A program made the position numbers and the translations under genes. Below, piece by piece: positions 32,714 through 42,590 of a DNA stretch of 47,007 bases; the stretch's first letter is position 1; the number at the start of each line of letters is the position of its first letter. The notes below the pieces were generated by a model that saw nothing but the letters and a program-made list of their open reading frames with translations, searched no databases and had not been told where the DNA came from. The DNA lies in IMG/VR virus record IMGVR_UViG_3300022745_000049, positions 1 through 47,007 of that record. One strand, given 5' to 3'. This stretch comes from a virus.

Positions 32714-33559
32714 ATGGAGACAACAACAAATTTGACCATGTGTGATAAGAAGGGTTCTGAGGGATCACTTTATTATGACACAGCCGACGATCCATCGATT
32801 GCAGGTGGAAGTCTTTGTACTTCACCAGTCTGGGTTTTCAACAAAGCCGTCACTGGTGACTTGGAAATGAACGATACAGTTTCTGAACAAGAACTGTCGT
32901 CTCGTGATCCACAAATGGTTTACAAGCAATATGCTGAGTCCAAACCAGACTTGGAAATCTCTGGTGAACTCATGTTCGATCCACTGTACGAAGGATTCAG
33001 CTATGTTGATTCCATCCGACCAGGATCGTTTGCTCGAAACTTTCTTGCACTCTCGGGACCAATCAGCCAAGTTGGTGAGATCGGTTGGAAAGGCAAGTTC
33101 CGTAACTTCGACTTTGCTCGCTCCTTCCCAGAAGAAGGTGCCCCAAAGCAGAAGTTCAAGCTGAAACCAGCAGCTTGTATCAATGCAGGATGTCGAATTC
33201 AAGCAGTTGAAATTGCAACTGCAAACACTGTAACGACGTACAATCCAGGTACGTTTGTTGCAGCCGACGACATCACTGAACTCGTAAAATCGATCAAAGC
33301 ATTGACTTTGTACAAAGTTCTTGCTCGTCGAGATTATGCAGATGATGAAGTTGCCTATGCAGACGTAAGTCCTTTGTTCAAGGTTTTCTCCGAAGAACAA
33401 ATTGACGGAGTTCTTGAGAGCTTGGTTGAATCTCGACCGATGGTTCCAGTTCTTCCAACTCGATCTGCAATGCGAGTCAAGCAAACACGAGTAGGTCTTG
33501 GAGGCTTTAACTGTAAAGCTCTCAAGGCTCTCTTCGATGAAATTGTTAACAACGCTTAA
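32714..33559 (+). CDS. Major tail tube protein
   Basis: A 281-aa beta-rich protein directly upstream of the tail chaperones and tape measure, the standard place of the tail tube subunit. Patterns such as DLEISGELMFDPLYEGFSYV and IGWKGKFRNFDFARSF fit the tube fold, with an additional helical C-terminal region. TTAAGAGGTAAC precedes the ATG, and a terminator follows the gene. Confidence 0.7.
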   Translation: METTTNLTMCDKKGSEGSLYYDTADDPSIAGGSLCTSPVWVFNKAVTGDLEMNDTVSEQELSSRDPQMVYKQYAESKPDLEISGELMFDPLYEGFSYVDSIRPGSFARNFLALSGPISQVGEIGWKGKFRNFDFARSFPEEGAPKQKFKLKPAACINAGCRIQAVEIATANTVTTYNPGTFVAADDITELVKSIKALTLYKVLARRDYADDEVAYADVSPLFKVFSEEQIDGVLESLVESRPMVPVLPTRSAMRVKQTRVGLGGFNCKALKALFDEIVNNA

Positions 33560-33585
33560 CGTTTCCTACAATCTAAAATTCCGAA

Positions 33586-33618
33586 AAACTCTAGTAGGTT
33601 CGTCCTACTAGGGTTTTT
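33586..33618 (+). terminator. Rho-independent terminator after the tail tube gene
   Basis: CTAGTAGG (33591-33598) pairs with CCTACTAG (33604-33611) around TTCGT, flanked by AAAAA and seven T. It probably attenuates readthrough into the lower-expressed tail assembly genes. Confidence 0.9.
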
Positions 33619-33643
33619 TTATTGTTCTCACCAACAGAAAATC

Positions 33644-34054
33644 ATGACCAAAGCAATTGCAAAGTTCACTCTCAACGGTAAGTCTTATCCAATCGAAATC
33701 AAATGGAGTATGGCTTACAGTATATTTCCCAAACAGTACAACATTCACCTTATGACTCTATTCGTAGAGCCAGAAGAAACACAAAAGACAGTTGCACGAA
33801 TTCTCACAGACGATTCTCTTGCATTCGATCTTTGTTGGTTTTTCCTTGAGAAACAAGTCTCTTACGACTTCAATAAATTTCTCGAACTACTCGATGAAGA
33901 ACCAGACGCAATAGAACAATTCAGAGAGGTATTCTATGGTGCAATGGTAAATTTTTCCTCCCCCCAGAAGAAGGGGGCTTTAAAGGAACTGTGGGAAAGT
34001 CTGAAACGGGAAATGAAAGAGTTCAAGATCGAACAAGATACCTCATCCGAATAG
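33644..34054 (+). CDS. Tail assembly chaperone (gpG-like), 136 aa
   Basis: The first of two tail-assembly chaperone frames between tail tube and tape measure. It is predicted helical (LAFDLCWFFLEKQVSYDFNK, FLELLDEEPDAIEQFREVFY) with an acidic centre, consistent with the family. A -1 slip near its end (33949-33955) would join it to the frame that ends at 34281, as in lambda G/GT. Confidence 0.72.
   Translation: MTKAIAKFTLNGKSYPIEIKWSMAYSIFPKQYNIHLMTLFVEPEETQKTVARILTDDSLAFDLCWFFLEKQVSYDFNKFLELLDEEPDAIEQFREVFYGAMVNFSSPQKKGALKELWESLKREMKEFKIEQDTSSE
33949..33977 (+). other. Programmed -1 ribosomal frameshift signal
   Basis: Slippery heptamer AAATTTT, read as A-AAT-TTT in the zero frame of the chaperone, is followed after five bases by a stem-loop CCCCC-AGAAGAA-GGGGG (33961-33977). 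A slip by one base puts ribosomes in the frame that stays open to 34281. The layout of heptamer, 5-base spacer and stem is classical. Confidence 0.72.
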
Positions 34055-34281
34055 CTTTTTCACTAAAGTCAAGAGGAATTGACATTGACGATCTAACTCT
34101 GGGTGAGATTCTTTACCTAGAAGAAAAGGCTTCTGAAAGAGAACAGATAGATAGGGCTTGTGCAGCACAAAGTCCTGAAATGATGCCTAAGAACTCAAAC
34201 AAAGTTAGTGGTTCACAAGCAATTCGAGATTCAATAAAGGGAAGATACAAACATGGGACGGAGAGAGATACAAGCAGGTAA
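33956..34281 (+). CDS. Tail assembly chaperone -1 frame extension (gpT-like)
   Basis: The C-terminal part of the frameshift product. After the slip the reading continues through RVQDRTRYLIRIAFSLKSRG and DIDDLTLGEILYLEEKASER to the stop at 34281. It has no convincing start of its own (a GTG at 33991 is inside the overlap). In lambda-like tails the T part binds the tape measure protein, whose gene starts inside this frame at 34253. Confidence 0.68.
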
Positions 34282-37200
34282 AGCAGTTATTGTTGTTGAA
34301 TTGGCTGACAAAACAACTCGTCAGTTCAATCAAATAGCAATGAAGCTAAACAATGGAGCACGAGTATTTCGTGATCTCTCAACGAACGCATTAGGTGGTG
34401 CCCTAGGTACAGGCTTAGTCACCAAACAAATGTTGTCGAACTTTACTGAATTTGAAGATGTTATGTTAAACCTAGCTGCAAAGCTAGGTTACTTTGGTAT
34501 CCAAACTAAAGAACAAAAAGCAACACTTGCTGAACTTGAAAAACAAATCATTGACTTAGGACGCTCTTCGTCTTATACATCAAAAGAAGTTGCTCAAGGT
34601 GCAGTATCTCTTGCTCAAGCAGGTTTTACTGCAAAAGAAATTGGTGGCAGTCTCCAAGCAGTTCTTGATCTTTCTCGTGGAACAGGTTTAGCAATTGGTG
34701 AAGCAGGAGATATTCTTGCTAACACTGTTCGAAACTTTAAGATTTTCGGAGCAAATGATACATACGAACAAAGAATGATCAAAGCAACCGACGTATCTTC
34801 AAAGTTCGTCAAAGCTGCTCGAATGGGAACTATCGAACTTTCCGATCTTCGTGAATCACTTCGATATGTTGGTGGAAAGTCTAATGATCTTGGAGTTTCT
34901 CTTGAAACTACTCTCGGATTTCTAGTACAGATGTCCGAAGCAGGATTGAAAGGCAGTCTTGCAGGTACATCATTAAACACAATGATGTCTAACTTGACAG
35001 CTAACCTTGACAAGATTCAAAAACAATTTCCAACATTTGTAATTCAATTAAATTCACTTGGTAAAGTTGATCTCGTAGCAACAGTTCAAGAATTGCTTCG
35101 ATTAACAGACTCAATGAACTTTCTTGATAAAACAACTTTCTTTCAAGAAGTGTTTAATATTCGTGGTGCTCGTGCATTTGCTGCATCTATGGATATTAAC
35201 AAAATCAAAAAATATATTGAAGAAATTCATAAAGCAGCAGCAGAATCTCGTCTTGCAGCACAATTGATGGAAAGTGGTAGTGGGGGTGCTTTTCGTAGAT
35301 TAACAAGCGGTATTGAAGCTTTTTATATTACACTAACAAAAGAAGCTTCACCTGCATTAAATGTTTTTATGGATACAATAACTGAATCAATCCATAGAGT
35401 AGAAAAGTTTTTCTTAGCTAACAAGTACCTGATTTTTGGATTACTTTTGACTCCTCCAGCTTTTGCTGCAATGGGTCTTGGAGCTTTGACTTTATCCTTT
35501 ACTTTGTCTAAACTAAGTTTAGTAATGAGAGGGTTATATGCAGCAAGTAAACCACTTCGAGCTTTCGGATCATTTCTTGGAGGTTCATTACTTTCAGTAG
35601 GAAAATCATTAACAAATAGTCCTGTAAAGAGACAAGCAGCATTAGTTGCCTCCCTCCAGAAAGGGATCGACGCAAAGCTAGCAAGAGGAGCTGATCCAGC
35701 TAAACTAGCAAAATCAGCATCAATGAAAAAACTGATTAGTGCTAGTTTGAAACTTAAGCAACTCCAAAAAGGTACTCTTTTTGGAATGGTAAAGTCCAGT
35801 ATTGGATCAGTAGGTTCAGGAATTGGTCGAGCTATCGGTGGAACATTTTCAAGAATCAAAGAATTTCAAGCAATTCGTGAAAGTAACAAAGAAATACGTT
35901 CACAAATTAAACTTGAAGGTATTTTGATTGGAAAGAAACGAGAACGAGCACTTGCTGAAATCAAAGCAATCAAACCTCTCAAAACTTCTGCTCTTGCAAG
36001 AGAATTGAAAGCTATTCAACTTGAAGGTCAAGCTCAAACAATGACTGCAAAACGAGCAGTCATGACACAAAGACTTGGAAAAGAACAACGACGATTACAG
36101 TCTTTACAAAGTGTTCATGCTAAAGCTTTTCCTGCAAGAGAAAAAGTTATTCAAGATGCTTATGATCAGTTGTACTACGTTCGTAATCAAATGAAAACTG
36201 CTCCACAAGGTAGCATGACTCGTGATTACTTACTAAAACGAGAAGCATCTTTATCGAAAGTTATTAACACTAACCAAGCAAAACAAGCTGCAACTGCTGG
36301 AAAGATTGCTAGATCACAACGTAACATTGGTATTTACAATAAAGCCATCGCTACAACTGATAAAGCAATCTCAACAACAACAGCACGAGCAGCAAGAGTA
36401 AGAGCACAAATCCCTCTCGCCCAGAAAATAGAGGCCCAGCTCCAAGCTCGTAAGCTCGGTATTGCTAATCGACTTGCAACTGCTGAAAAACTTTCACAAG
36501 CTCGTACAATGCGAGCAACTATGAACCTTAAAAATCCATTCACGGCTTTCAAAGGTATTGGTTCTGGATTCAGTATGCTTAAAGGCGGATTAAATCTAGG
36601 AAGTTTTGCTAAAGCAGGTACAAGTCTACTTTCACTTGCTGCTGGTTTTGGTAGACTTGCAATGTCTATGGGAAGATTTGTCTTCTCATGGAACTTTGTT
36701 GGTCTAGTGTTTAATGCTTTACTTTTGTTTGGTGACAAGATTCCAGTCATTGCTAATGCTTTTACTGCTCTTGGACAAGGTTTTGCTGGAGCTTTTGGTG
36801 AGATTGGAAAGATTGCACAATATGCTGGACCAGCTTTGAAATTGTTTCAACTATCGTTCGAAGCATTTCTTCAAGGTGATACAAGTACAGGTATTGCTGC
36901 ACTTTCAGCAGGTTTTAGTGGTATTGTTGAAATCATTCAGAATCAACTTGCTGCTGCTTGGGATAGATTTATGGAGAAAGTAGGATATATCTTTACTTTC
37001 TTTGAACAAATTTATAAATCTATCGAAACAATCATCAAGAGTTTAGTTTCAGGTATTTCTTCTGCTGTTGGATTTGTTGCTGGACCTGTGTTCCGTAGCT
37101 TTGGAGATATCTTCAACAGTCTTTCATCGGGTAATGGCGGAGGGCTAGTTGAAGGTATCGTAACAGCAGTCGATAGTTTTATCACAGCTTTCTTCCAAGC

Positions 37201-37828
37201 TGTTATTCGAGTTCAACAAGTATTCGACAGTTTCTTGTTTAAACTTGCTGAAACACTCGGAGGAATCATCGCTCTCCTCCCAGGAGGAAAGTCGGCTGGT
37301 GAAAACATTCTTGCTCAAGCTAAGAATGATAAAACAACCAGAGATATGGAAGCTAGTATTGCTATCGGTAAGCTCGAATATGAACGTAAACAACGTGAAA
37401 AAGAGCTTAAAGCTACTCTTGGTCAAGATACTGGATACAATGCAATCCAACGTGGTAAGAGTGCTGATGCAAGAAATTATGCTAACACAGAGATAATGTT
37501 TAGTCTTGAAAAGACTTTCGAGAAGATTCAAGGAACTTTGGAAAGAAATGTTGCAGAACGTGACAGACAAATCCAAAGTCTCCAACAACAAACAAGTGGT
37601 AGTCAAGAACCTCAGTCTCGGTACATGTCTAATGACAATCCAGAAGATGTTCCGACGAAGCTGACCCGTCATGTTAAGAGAATGATTCAAGCCATTACGG
37701 GGTCTGTTAGTTCTACTCGTGGTTTGCTCAAGATCGACACAGAAACTCTGCAAGAAATTCAACAAGAACAACTCGACGTTCTTGAACGAATTGACAAAAC
37801 CCTTTCCATCAATGGTGGTGTTAGATAA
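34253..37828 (+). CDS. Tail tape measure protein
   Basis: A 1191-aa tape measure of the TP901-type. The conserved N-terminal PhageMin_Tail part reads SYTSKEVAQGAVSLAQAGFT, with AGEAGDILANTVRNF-like and GTIELSDLRESLRYVGG patterns. Long Ala/Lys/Gln-rich helices occupy residues about 540-770, with hydrophobic segments near residue 395 (FGLLLTPPAFAAMGLGAL) and near 820 (FVGLVFNALLLFGDKI) that may enter the host membrane. At about 1.5 angstrom per residue, the length implies a tail of roughly 180 nm. Confidence 0.92.
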   Translation: MGRREIQAGKAVIVVELADKTTRQFNQIAMKLNNGARVFRDLSTNALGGALGTGLVTKQMLSNFTEFEDVMLNLAAKLGYFGIQTKEQKATLAELEKQIIDLGRSSSYTSKEVAQGAVSLAQAGFTAKEIGGSLQAVLDLSRGTGLAIGEAGDILANTVRNFKIFGANDTYEQRMIKATDVSSKFVKAARMGTIELSDLRESLRYVGGKSNDLGVSLETTLGFLVQMSEAGLKGSLAGTSLNTMMSNLTANLDKIQKQFPTFVIQLNSLGKVDLVATVQELLRLTDSMNFLDKTTFFQEVFNIRGARAFAASMDINKIKKYIEEIHKAAAESRLAAQLMESGSGGAFRRLTSGIEAFYITLTKEASPALNVFMDTITESIHRVEKFFLANKYLIFGLLLTPPAFAAMGLGALTLSFTLSKLSLVMRGLYAASKPLRAFGSFLGGSLLSVGKSLTNSPVKRQAALVASLQKGIDAKLARGADPAKLAKSASMKKLISASLKLKQLQKGTLFGMVKSSIGSVGSGIGRAIGGTFSRIKEFQAIRESNKEIRSQIKLEGILIGKKRERALAEIKAIKPLKTSALARELKAIQLEGQAQTMTAKRAVMTQRLGKEQRRLQSLQSVHAKAFPAREKVIQDAYDQLYYVRNQMKTAPQGSMTRDYLLKREASLSKVINTNQAKQAATAGKIARSQRNIGIYNKAIATTDKAISTTTARAARVRAQIPLAQKIEAQLQARKLGIANRLATAEKLSQARTMRATMNLKNPFTAFKGIGSGFSMLKGGLNLGSFAKAGTSLLSLAAGFGRLAMSMGRFVFSWNFVGLVFNALLLFGDKIPVIANAFTALGQGFAGAFGEIGKIAQYAGPALKLFQLSFEAFLQGDTSTGIAALSAGFSGIVEIIQNQLAAAWDRFMEKVGYIFTFFEQIYKSIETIIKSLVSGISSAVGFVAGPVFRSFGDIFNSLSSGNGGGLVEGIVTAVDSFITAFFQAVIRVQQVFDSFLFKLAETLGGIIALLPGGKSAGENILAQAKNDKTTRDMEASIAIGKLEYERKQREKELKATLGQDTGYNAIQRGKSADARNYANTEIMFSLEKTFEKIQGTLERNVAERDRQIQSLQQQTSGSQEPQSRYMSNDNPEDVPTKLTRHVKRMIQAITGSVSSTRGLLKIDTETLQEIQQEQLDVLERIDKTLSINGGVR

Positions 37829-38145
37829 TGCAATCAGAAGATCAAGAGATACAAGTCGTAGCATCTTTGCTACGACTTCTGGGGTCAAGGAAAACCCCAA
37901 CTATGTCATTCTTCTACCAAGACTGGATGAACAGATTTTCCAAACACAAAGTTCCCGCAAAACAAATCATATCTGCTCCATCAGATGCAGCAGACCCTTC
38001 TACAAATCGTCCTGTTATTGTAATTGTTGATCGTCTCCAAGCTATTGAATTTCTCAAAAAACGATACAACTTCTACAGTAGAACAGAAATGACTCAAATC
38101 CTTGAGGAAGAAGCACAATGCTTGAACTCCACTTCGAAGAAATAA
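37828..38145 (+). CDS. Hypothetical tail protein, 105 aa
   Basis: A small protein between tape measure and distal tail gene. MSFFYQDWMNRFSKHKVPAK and RLQAIEFLKKRYNFYSRTEM show a helical, basic character. Inferred tail component by position. Its end overlaps the next gene by 28 bases. Confidence 0.55.
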   Translation: MQSEDQEIQVVASLLRLLGSRKTPTMSFFYQDWMNRFSKHKVPAKQIISAPSDAADPSTNRPVIVIVDRLQAIEFLKKRYNFYSRTEMTQILEEEAQCLNSTSKK

Positions 38146-39299
38146 GTTGGGACAGTAGAAAGTTCACTGTCAGCAGAAAAAACGTCAGTAAAGAGTTCGT
38201 GTTCGTCGTCTCTTCTCCTGACTTTGTGAGTGAGGCAGATGAATACCCTCTCCCAGGAACAGACCTGACGATGCTAGGTGATGATAAACTTGTTCAACAA
38301 CAAGTTCTTCCACTCTTCAATGGTATTGCTCCATTGATGTATGAATTTTGGTTTGACGAAGAACACAGTATTATGCTCTATGCAGCAGAAACTTCTGTTA
38401 CTCAAATCAATTTTCAAACATGGGAAATCAAAATCACCTATGATATTCCCGAAGATAACGGTTCTAACTCTGGTGGTGGACAAAACAACGGAGATACTGG
38501 ACCGTCAGACGGTGAAAAGAACAGTGAACAATTTACTCAATTAGCTTTTAACTTTTCAACTGGTACTGAAAAGATTCAAATAGCTAAAACCAACAGTGTT
38601 CACAAAAACACCAGTCGAGACGTATCAGAACCTGTTCATTTCAACATTGGTGGCTACAACCTGATTGGTGCAAGTGATGAAGGAGTTGAAGGTGCAGAAG
38701 TCTACACTCGTCAATTCAAATTCACAATCACTCAGTACATGCCTCCAACAAAGTTGACTTACAGTTATGTTCGTCGACTCCGTAACTTAGGAACGTGTCT
38801 CAACAGCAAACCCTTCTTTGGCTTCCCCCCAGGAAGTGTGATGCTCGTAGGAGCATCTGGGGAAGGTAGTATCTATGAGAATGTTCCAGTTAGTCTTGAA
38901 TTTGAAGTTCGTCCAAACTTCAAGATAATTCAAGGTACAGGTGATCCAATTGCTGCTCCACCTGACGACGAAGTTGAATACAACGACGACGGAAGTAAAC
39001 GTATTAAAGTTTACCAACAATACGACATCTTCTACGAGTCAATGTTCCCTTCGACCGAAAAAGTCAGCAATGTAGGTGGTAGTCCAGACGATTACTACAA
39101 TCCTTACATCAAAGCTGCAATCATTGCAGAAGGTGGAACAGAAGCCCAAGCTAAAGGTATTCACTCTGGTTGGGATATTCTGTCTTACTTATACAAGCAG
39201 AAAGTCAACACTTCTTCTAAAAACGTTATTCGTGAACCAAGCCATCGTGCTATTTACGAATACTACATTTATCAAGACTTTGAGAAACTGGAGTTATAA
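38118..39299 (+). CDS. Distal tail / baseplate-type protein, 393 aa
   Basis: Follows the tape measure, where the distal tail protein is expected. It consists of an N-terminal beta domain, an Asn/Gly linker (NGSNSGGGQNNGDTG), a second beta domain (FNIGGYNLIGASDEGVEG, YVRRLRNLGTCLNSKPFFGF) and an Asp-rich C-terminus. The protein at 39299 follows it as partner. It contains the longest CCCCAG-type hairpin (38822-38865). Confidence 0.6.
   Translation: MLELHFEEISWDSRKFTVSRKNVSKEFVFVVSSPDFVSEADEYPLPGTDLTMLGDDKLVQQQVLPLFNGIAPLMYEFWFDEEHSIMLYAAETSVTQINFQTWEIKITYDIPEDNGSNSGGGQNNGDTGPSDGEKNSEQFTQLAFNFSTGTEKIQIAKTNSVHKNTSRDVSEPVHFNIGGYNLIGASDEGVEGAEVYTRQFKFTITQYMPPTKLTYSYVRRLRNLGTCLNSKPFFGFPPGSVMLVGASGEGSIYENVPVSLEFEVRPNFKIIQGTGDPIAAPPDDEVEYNDDGSKRIKVYQQYDIFYESMFPSTEKVSNVGGSPDDYYNPYIKAAIIAEGGTEAQAKGIHSGWDILSYLYKQKVNTSSKNVIREPSHRAIYEYYIYQDFEKLEL
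38822..38865 (+). repeat. CCCCAG-type long compound hairpin
   Basis: CTTCCCC with its adjoining CAG pairs with CTGGGGAAG (38857-38865); an inner stem ATGCTC/GAGCAT (38841-38856) closes on GTAG. It is the largest member of the family, inside the distal tail gene. Confidence 0.7.
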
Positions 39300-40069
39300 T
39301 GGGACCATTCACACCTGCTAAACGTGGAGATAAGTTCCGAGACGTATTCACCAGTAAGTTCCACAACGAAGTAACCAAACTTATTGGAGCAACAACAGGA
39401 AGCAACCTTCCTACCTTCTCCCAGGAAGAAAGCGACATCGCATTAGCTACAATTAACACCGATGTAGGTGGAAGTATCTCTCCATTTCAAGCAGTTTTGA
39501 TCGAACAGCCTATTTTTGAATACAATACGAATGTCAATACCGAGATTCCAAAAAATACGATCCGTGTGTCTCCGATGTCTGCATATGCTTTGGGGACTCA
39601 TGGTGCAATTCCTAATTGGGGTATTGCTTTGGATTTTATCAATGGGACTGATGACGGCCGTGTCTTACTTAACGGGGCTTGTTGGTTAGAACTCACTTCA
39701 ACTATTCCAGCAAGTAATCGAAGTTTGTATCGAGCAATTGATTACAGACTTGGTACTCAAGTATTTGATATGGCTGGTAGAGCAGAAATAATTGGATCAC
39801 TAGCTAGTGGTAAATCCCACGCAATGGTCCATCTTGCTCGACAAACAACCAAAAGTATTCACGGAATTACCACAGGTGGTGGAATTTCTACTGATTCTAG
39901 TGGTTTAATTTTCTATCGTAAACGTAACAGTTCAGGATGGGAAACAACCACAGTAACATTCACAGCATTCAATCCTTCCACAAGTTTCAACATACCAGGA
40001 GGTAAACGAGTTATCTGTAACTGGATCGACAACGAATGGGTTGTAGTCTGGGCAGATTGCACAGCTTAA
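39299..40069 (+). CDS. Tail-tip or receptor-binding candidate, 256 aa
   Basis: Beta-rich C-terminal half with a galectin/jelly-roll-like strand pattern (SIHGITTGGGISTDSSGLIF, WETTTVTFTAF, KRVICNWIDNEWVVVWADC). The N-terminus is helical (FRDVFTSKFHNEVTKLIGAT). The WVVVWADC end is common in proteins with small surface beta domains. Its position in the distal tail block suggests a tip protein. Confidence 0.5.
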   Translation: MGPFTPAKRGDKFRDVFTSKFHNEVTKLIGATTGSNLPTFSQEESDIALATINTDVGGSISPFQAVLIEQPIFEYNTNVNTEIPKNTIRVSPMSAYALGTHGAIPNWGIALDFINGTDDGRVLLNGACWLELTSTIPASNRSLYRAIDYRLGTQVFDMAGRAEIIGSLASGKSHAMVHLARQTTKSIHGITTGGGISTDSSGLIFYRKRNSSGWETTTVTFTAFNPSTSFNIPGGKRVICNWIDNEWVVVWADCTA

Positions 40070-40071
40070 TC

Positions 40072-41364
40072 ATGGCAAAATTTAACTGTATAGGTGATTG
40101 CCAGTGTGAAAGTACACCGCCTCCCCCAGAATGTTGTATCGCAAGTGCTGCTGATGCATTTCCTGGTGGAGGTTTTGTTTTAACAATCGGTAGCCTTTCT
40201 CTCACTGTTCCAAATAGTGCTTGGAGTTGGCCTGGAAGATGTTGTATTCAAACAGGCTTAATTTCTCTCCTAGGTATTTCATCCTGGGAGAAGAAGTGTT
40301 CTAAACAATGGTCTTACTCTTCCGAAGAACAATTTAGTCTTAGACGATATGCTCGTCTAAAACCTATCACTAACTTAGGTGGTCCTAGTATTATTCTTCC
40401 TGGTTGTTCCAACTGTACAACTAACTCTATCAACGAAGTTGCAAGAGAAACTGTACTACTTCACGAAGATGGTGAATTGTATTTTGCTAGTGCTATTCGT
40501 CCTAGTACAATTCAATTCAGACTAGGTAAAGCTATTCGAACATGTTACGGTAGTCCAGAATGTGTTTACATTCTCTCAGCTACTCTCAACTATTGGGTAC
40601 ACTTCCAAAACTTAAGATCAACTTTTAAACAAGACAAAAAAACAAGTGTGATCTACAATAGTTGTTGGAGTTTGTCTGGTCCTTCTGTCAACACAATTAC
40701 TCGTACAACTGGTACTTCTCGTCCAATGTGCGATTACTACAACCCAGGATTGTTTAGTTCCTTTTGGGCTATAACTAGAATGAAAGTTCTAGGAAGTCTA
40801 GGTGGACCACTAACTCTCACTAGTACAGACGACACACCAACCCTATGTGACCTCACCCCAGATAAAGTGTGTGGTTCCACACCGAGTAGTCAAACGTTGA
40901 TTGTTCGTAACAATATGTCGACTCCACCGATATATACACAACGAACAACTACAACAACTAATATCAACGTAAACTGTGACTACTACGGTTACTACACACA
41001 ACCTTCTGGAGTGGTAGCTTGTACAGAGTTTCAATCTGCAACTCCTAACACAGTAGTACCACTTACTGTTGAAAACATTGAAGCTGGTAAACTTCAATAC
41101 ATTTCAGACTTTACTGAGTTTCCAACACAAACATTCTACAACACAGCAGACAGTAGTTGTTACAAACTAAAACCCTGTGGACCAGACACAGTAAACACAG
41201 GTAAAACAGTTTGTGGTGTTGGTAACACAGGTATTGATTTTAAGATGTATGAAGAAGTCAAGAAAGATTTCATCACAGAAACTTTTGACTATACTTCTGA
41301 CGTTCGATCTTCACCAGTTGAACACACTTACACTTCTCCTACTTGGACACTAACACCATTATGA
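40072..41364 (+). CDS. Cys-rich distal tail protein, 430 aa
   Basis: Unrecognised; about 25 Cys (FNCIGDCQCESTPPPPECC, LPGCSNCTTNS) suggest disulphides or metal clusters outside the cytoplasm. Ser/Thr/Asn-rich regions indicate a surface protein. The ATG at 40072, right after the previous stop, is preferred to an internal frame start at 40036. It overlaps the next gene by four bases. Confidence 0.55.
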   Translation: MAKFNCIGDCQCESTPPPPECCIASAADAFPGGGFVLTIGSLSLTVPNSAWSWPGRCCIQTGLISLLGISSWEKKCSKQWSYSSEEQFSLRRYARLKPITNLGGPSIILPGCSNCTTNSINEVARETVLLHEDGELYFASAIRPSTIQFRLGKAIRTCYGSPECVYILSATLNYWVHFQNLRSTFKQDKKTSVIYNSCWSLSGPSVNTITRTTGTSRPMCDYYNPGLFSSFWAITRMKVLGSLGGPLTLTSTDDTPTLCDLTPDKVCGSTPSSQTLIVRNNMSTPPIYTQRTTTTTNINVNCDYYGYYTQPSGVVACTEFQSATPNTVVPLTVENIEAGKLQYISDFTEFPTQTFYNTADSSCYKLKPCGPDTVNTGKTVCGVGNTGIDFKMYEEVKKDFITETFDYTSDVRSSPVEHTYTSPTWTLTPL

Positions 41365-42590
41365 GTTTAGACCCAATTGTTCTCATAGTCGATGAAGGAA
41401 TTGACTACTGGACCTACGAACTTCTCTCTTCTGACACAGAAGAAGAATACACAACTGAATTCAGTACAGCAATTGGTGAAGCAGGTTATATGGGAGTTAT
41501 TCCACTCCACACTCCTACTTCTGACCGATTATTAATTACTGTTGCAACAGGAGACGAATTCCACCAACTCCTCGAATACAGTCGAACATCTTTCATCGAG
41601 TATGCCAACAAAGTTGGTGCTGACTACATAGAACTAACCGACACCACCCAGAAATGGTGGGGTTACGAGAAGTTTCGAGTACACGAATGGGCAAAGAAGT
41701 ATAAAACAACAATGTTTATCGATGCCGACTGTGTTATCAGTTCACAGTGTCCAGACTTGTTTGAAGAAATAGAACAATCAGAAGTTGAAACACTCATTCA
41801 CGATGACTTTCCATACCAAGTTAATACAGACTGGATGTACGTTGAACGTGAAACTGTGTTAGTGTCTCAGAAAGTAGAAGTTTTACAACCAAAGATTCTA
41901 CTCAACTCCGGGGTTGTTATCTCTAAGAATCCAGACACCTGGCTACCACCTAACTTCCCTCTCCCAGAAAGTCACTGTGCTGAACAGTTTTGGGTTGAGT
42001 ATAACATATTGAATCAAAACTATGGATTGTTAGACTCAACTTACAATTGGCAGTATTGGTTCCCCTGCTATTCTTCTGGGAAGAGTAGTTGTCTCATTCA
42101 TCACTATGCAAACTGTCCAGACAGACTAACACAAATGAGTACACCAATTTCTTGTAAGTTTCTCGAAGAAGATGGTCGTTGTAACATCATTTCCGAGTTA
42201 ATCAACGACGATTACTATGTTGACAATCGAACTTGTATTGGATGTTCTCGATGTAAACAACCACAAACTGTCAACGAAATCACTCGAATTATTGCTAACA
42301 AAGAAAGACTAGCAAAAAACCAAAAACCACTCTTAGACGTAGGTACAGGTCCAGGTACATATTTGAAAACAACAATCAGTTGGTTTATGAATGCACCTGC
42401 TGGTTGTAACTGTGAAGAACGAGCAGCTATTATGGATGCTTGGGGAGTTGAAGGTTGTAGAGAAAATCGTGCAAAGATTCTCGGATGGTTACGAGACTCT
42501 GCTTATAGTGCTGGTATTCCCTACAGTGAAATTGCAATGTCTATCATCCTTGAAGGAGTCATAACAACAGCATCATGGAAAAACTCTTAA
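41361..42590 (+). CDS. Glycosyltransferase-like protein with Cys-rich C-terminal domain, 409 aa
   Basis: Residues about 55-260 resemble a nucleotide-sugar glycosyltransferase (GT-A/GT8 style): GYEKFRVHEWAKKYKTTMFI leads into the DAD motif at 121-123, followed by ILLNSGVVISKNPDTW and a His in SSCLIHHYANC. A second part holds Cys-rich knuckles (CIGCSRCKQP) and a C-terminal domain with CNCEERAAIMDAWGVEGCRE then NRAKILGWLRDSA. That last domain recurs in planctomycete proteins as I remember them. It may glycosylate virion or host surface proteins; its place at the end of the tail genes fits. Confidence 0.6.
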   Translation: MSLDPIVLIVDEGIDYWTYELLSSDTEEEYTTEFSTAIGEAGYMGVIPLHTPTSDRLLITVATGDEFHQLLEYSRTSFIEYANKVGADYIELTDTTQKWWGYEKFRVHEWAKKYKTTMFIDADCVISSQCPDLFEEIEQSEVETLIHDDFPYQVNTDWMYVERETVLVSQKVEVLQPKILLNSGVVISKNPDTWLPPNFPLPESHCAEQFWVEYNILNQNYGLLDSTYNWQYWFPCYSSGKSSCLIHHYANCPDRLTQMSTPISCKFLEEDGRCNIISELINDDYYVDNRTCIGCSRCKQPQTVNEITRIIANKERLAKNQKPLLDVGTGPGTYLKTTISWFMNAPAGCNCEERAAIMDAWGVEGCRENRAKILGWLRDSAYSAGIPYSEIAMSIILEGVITTASWKNS

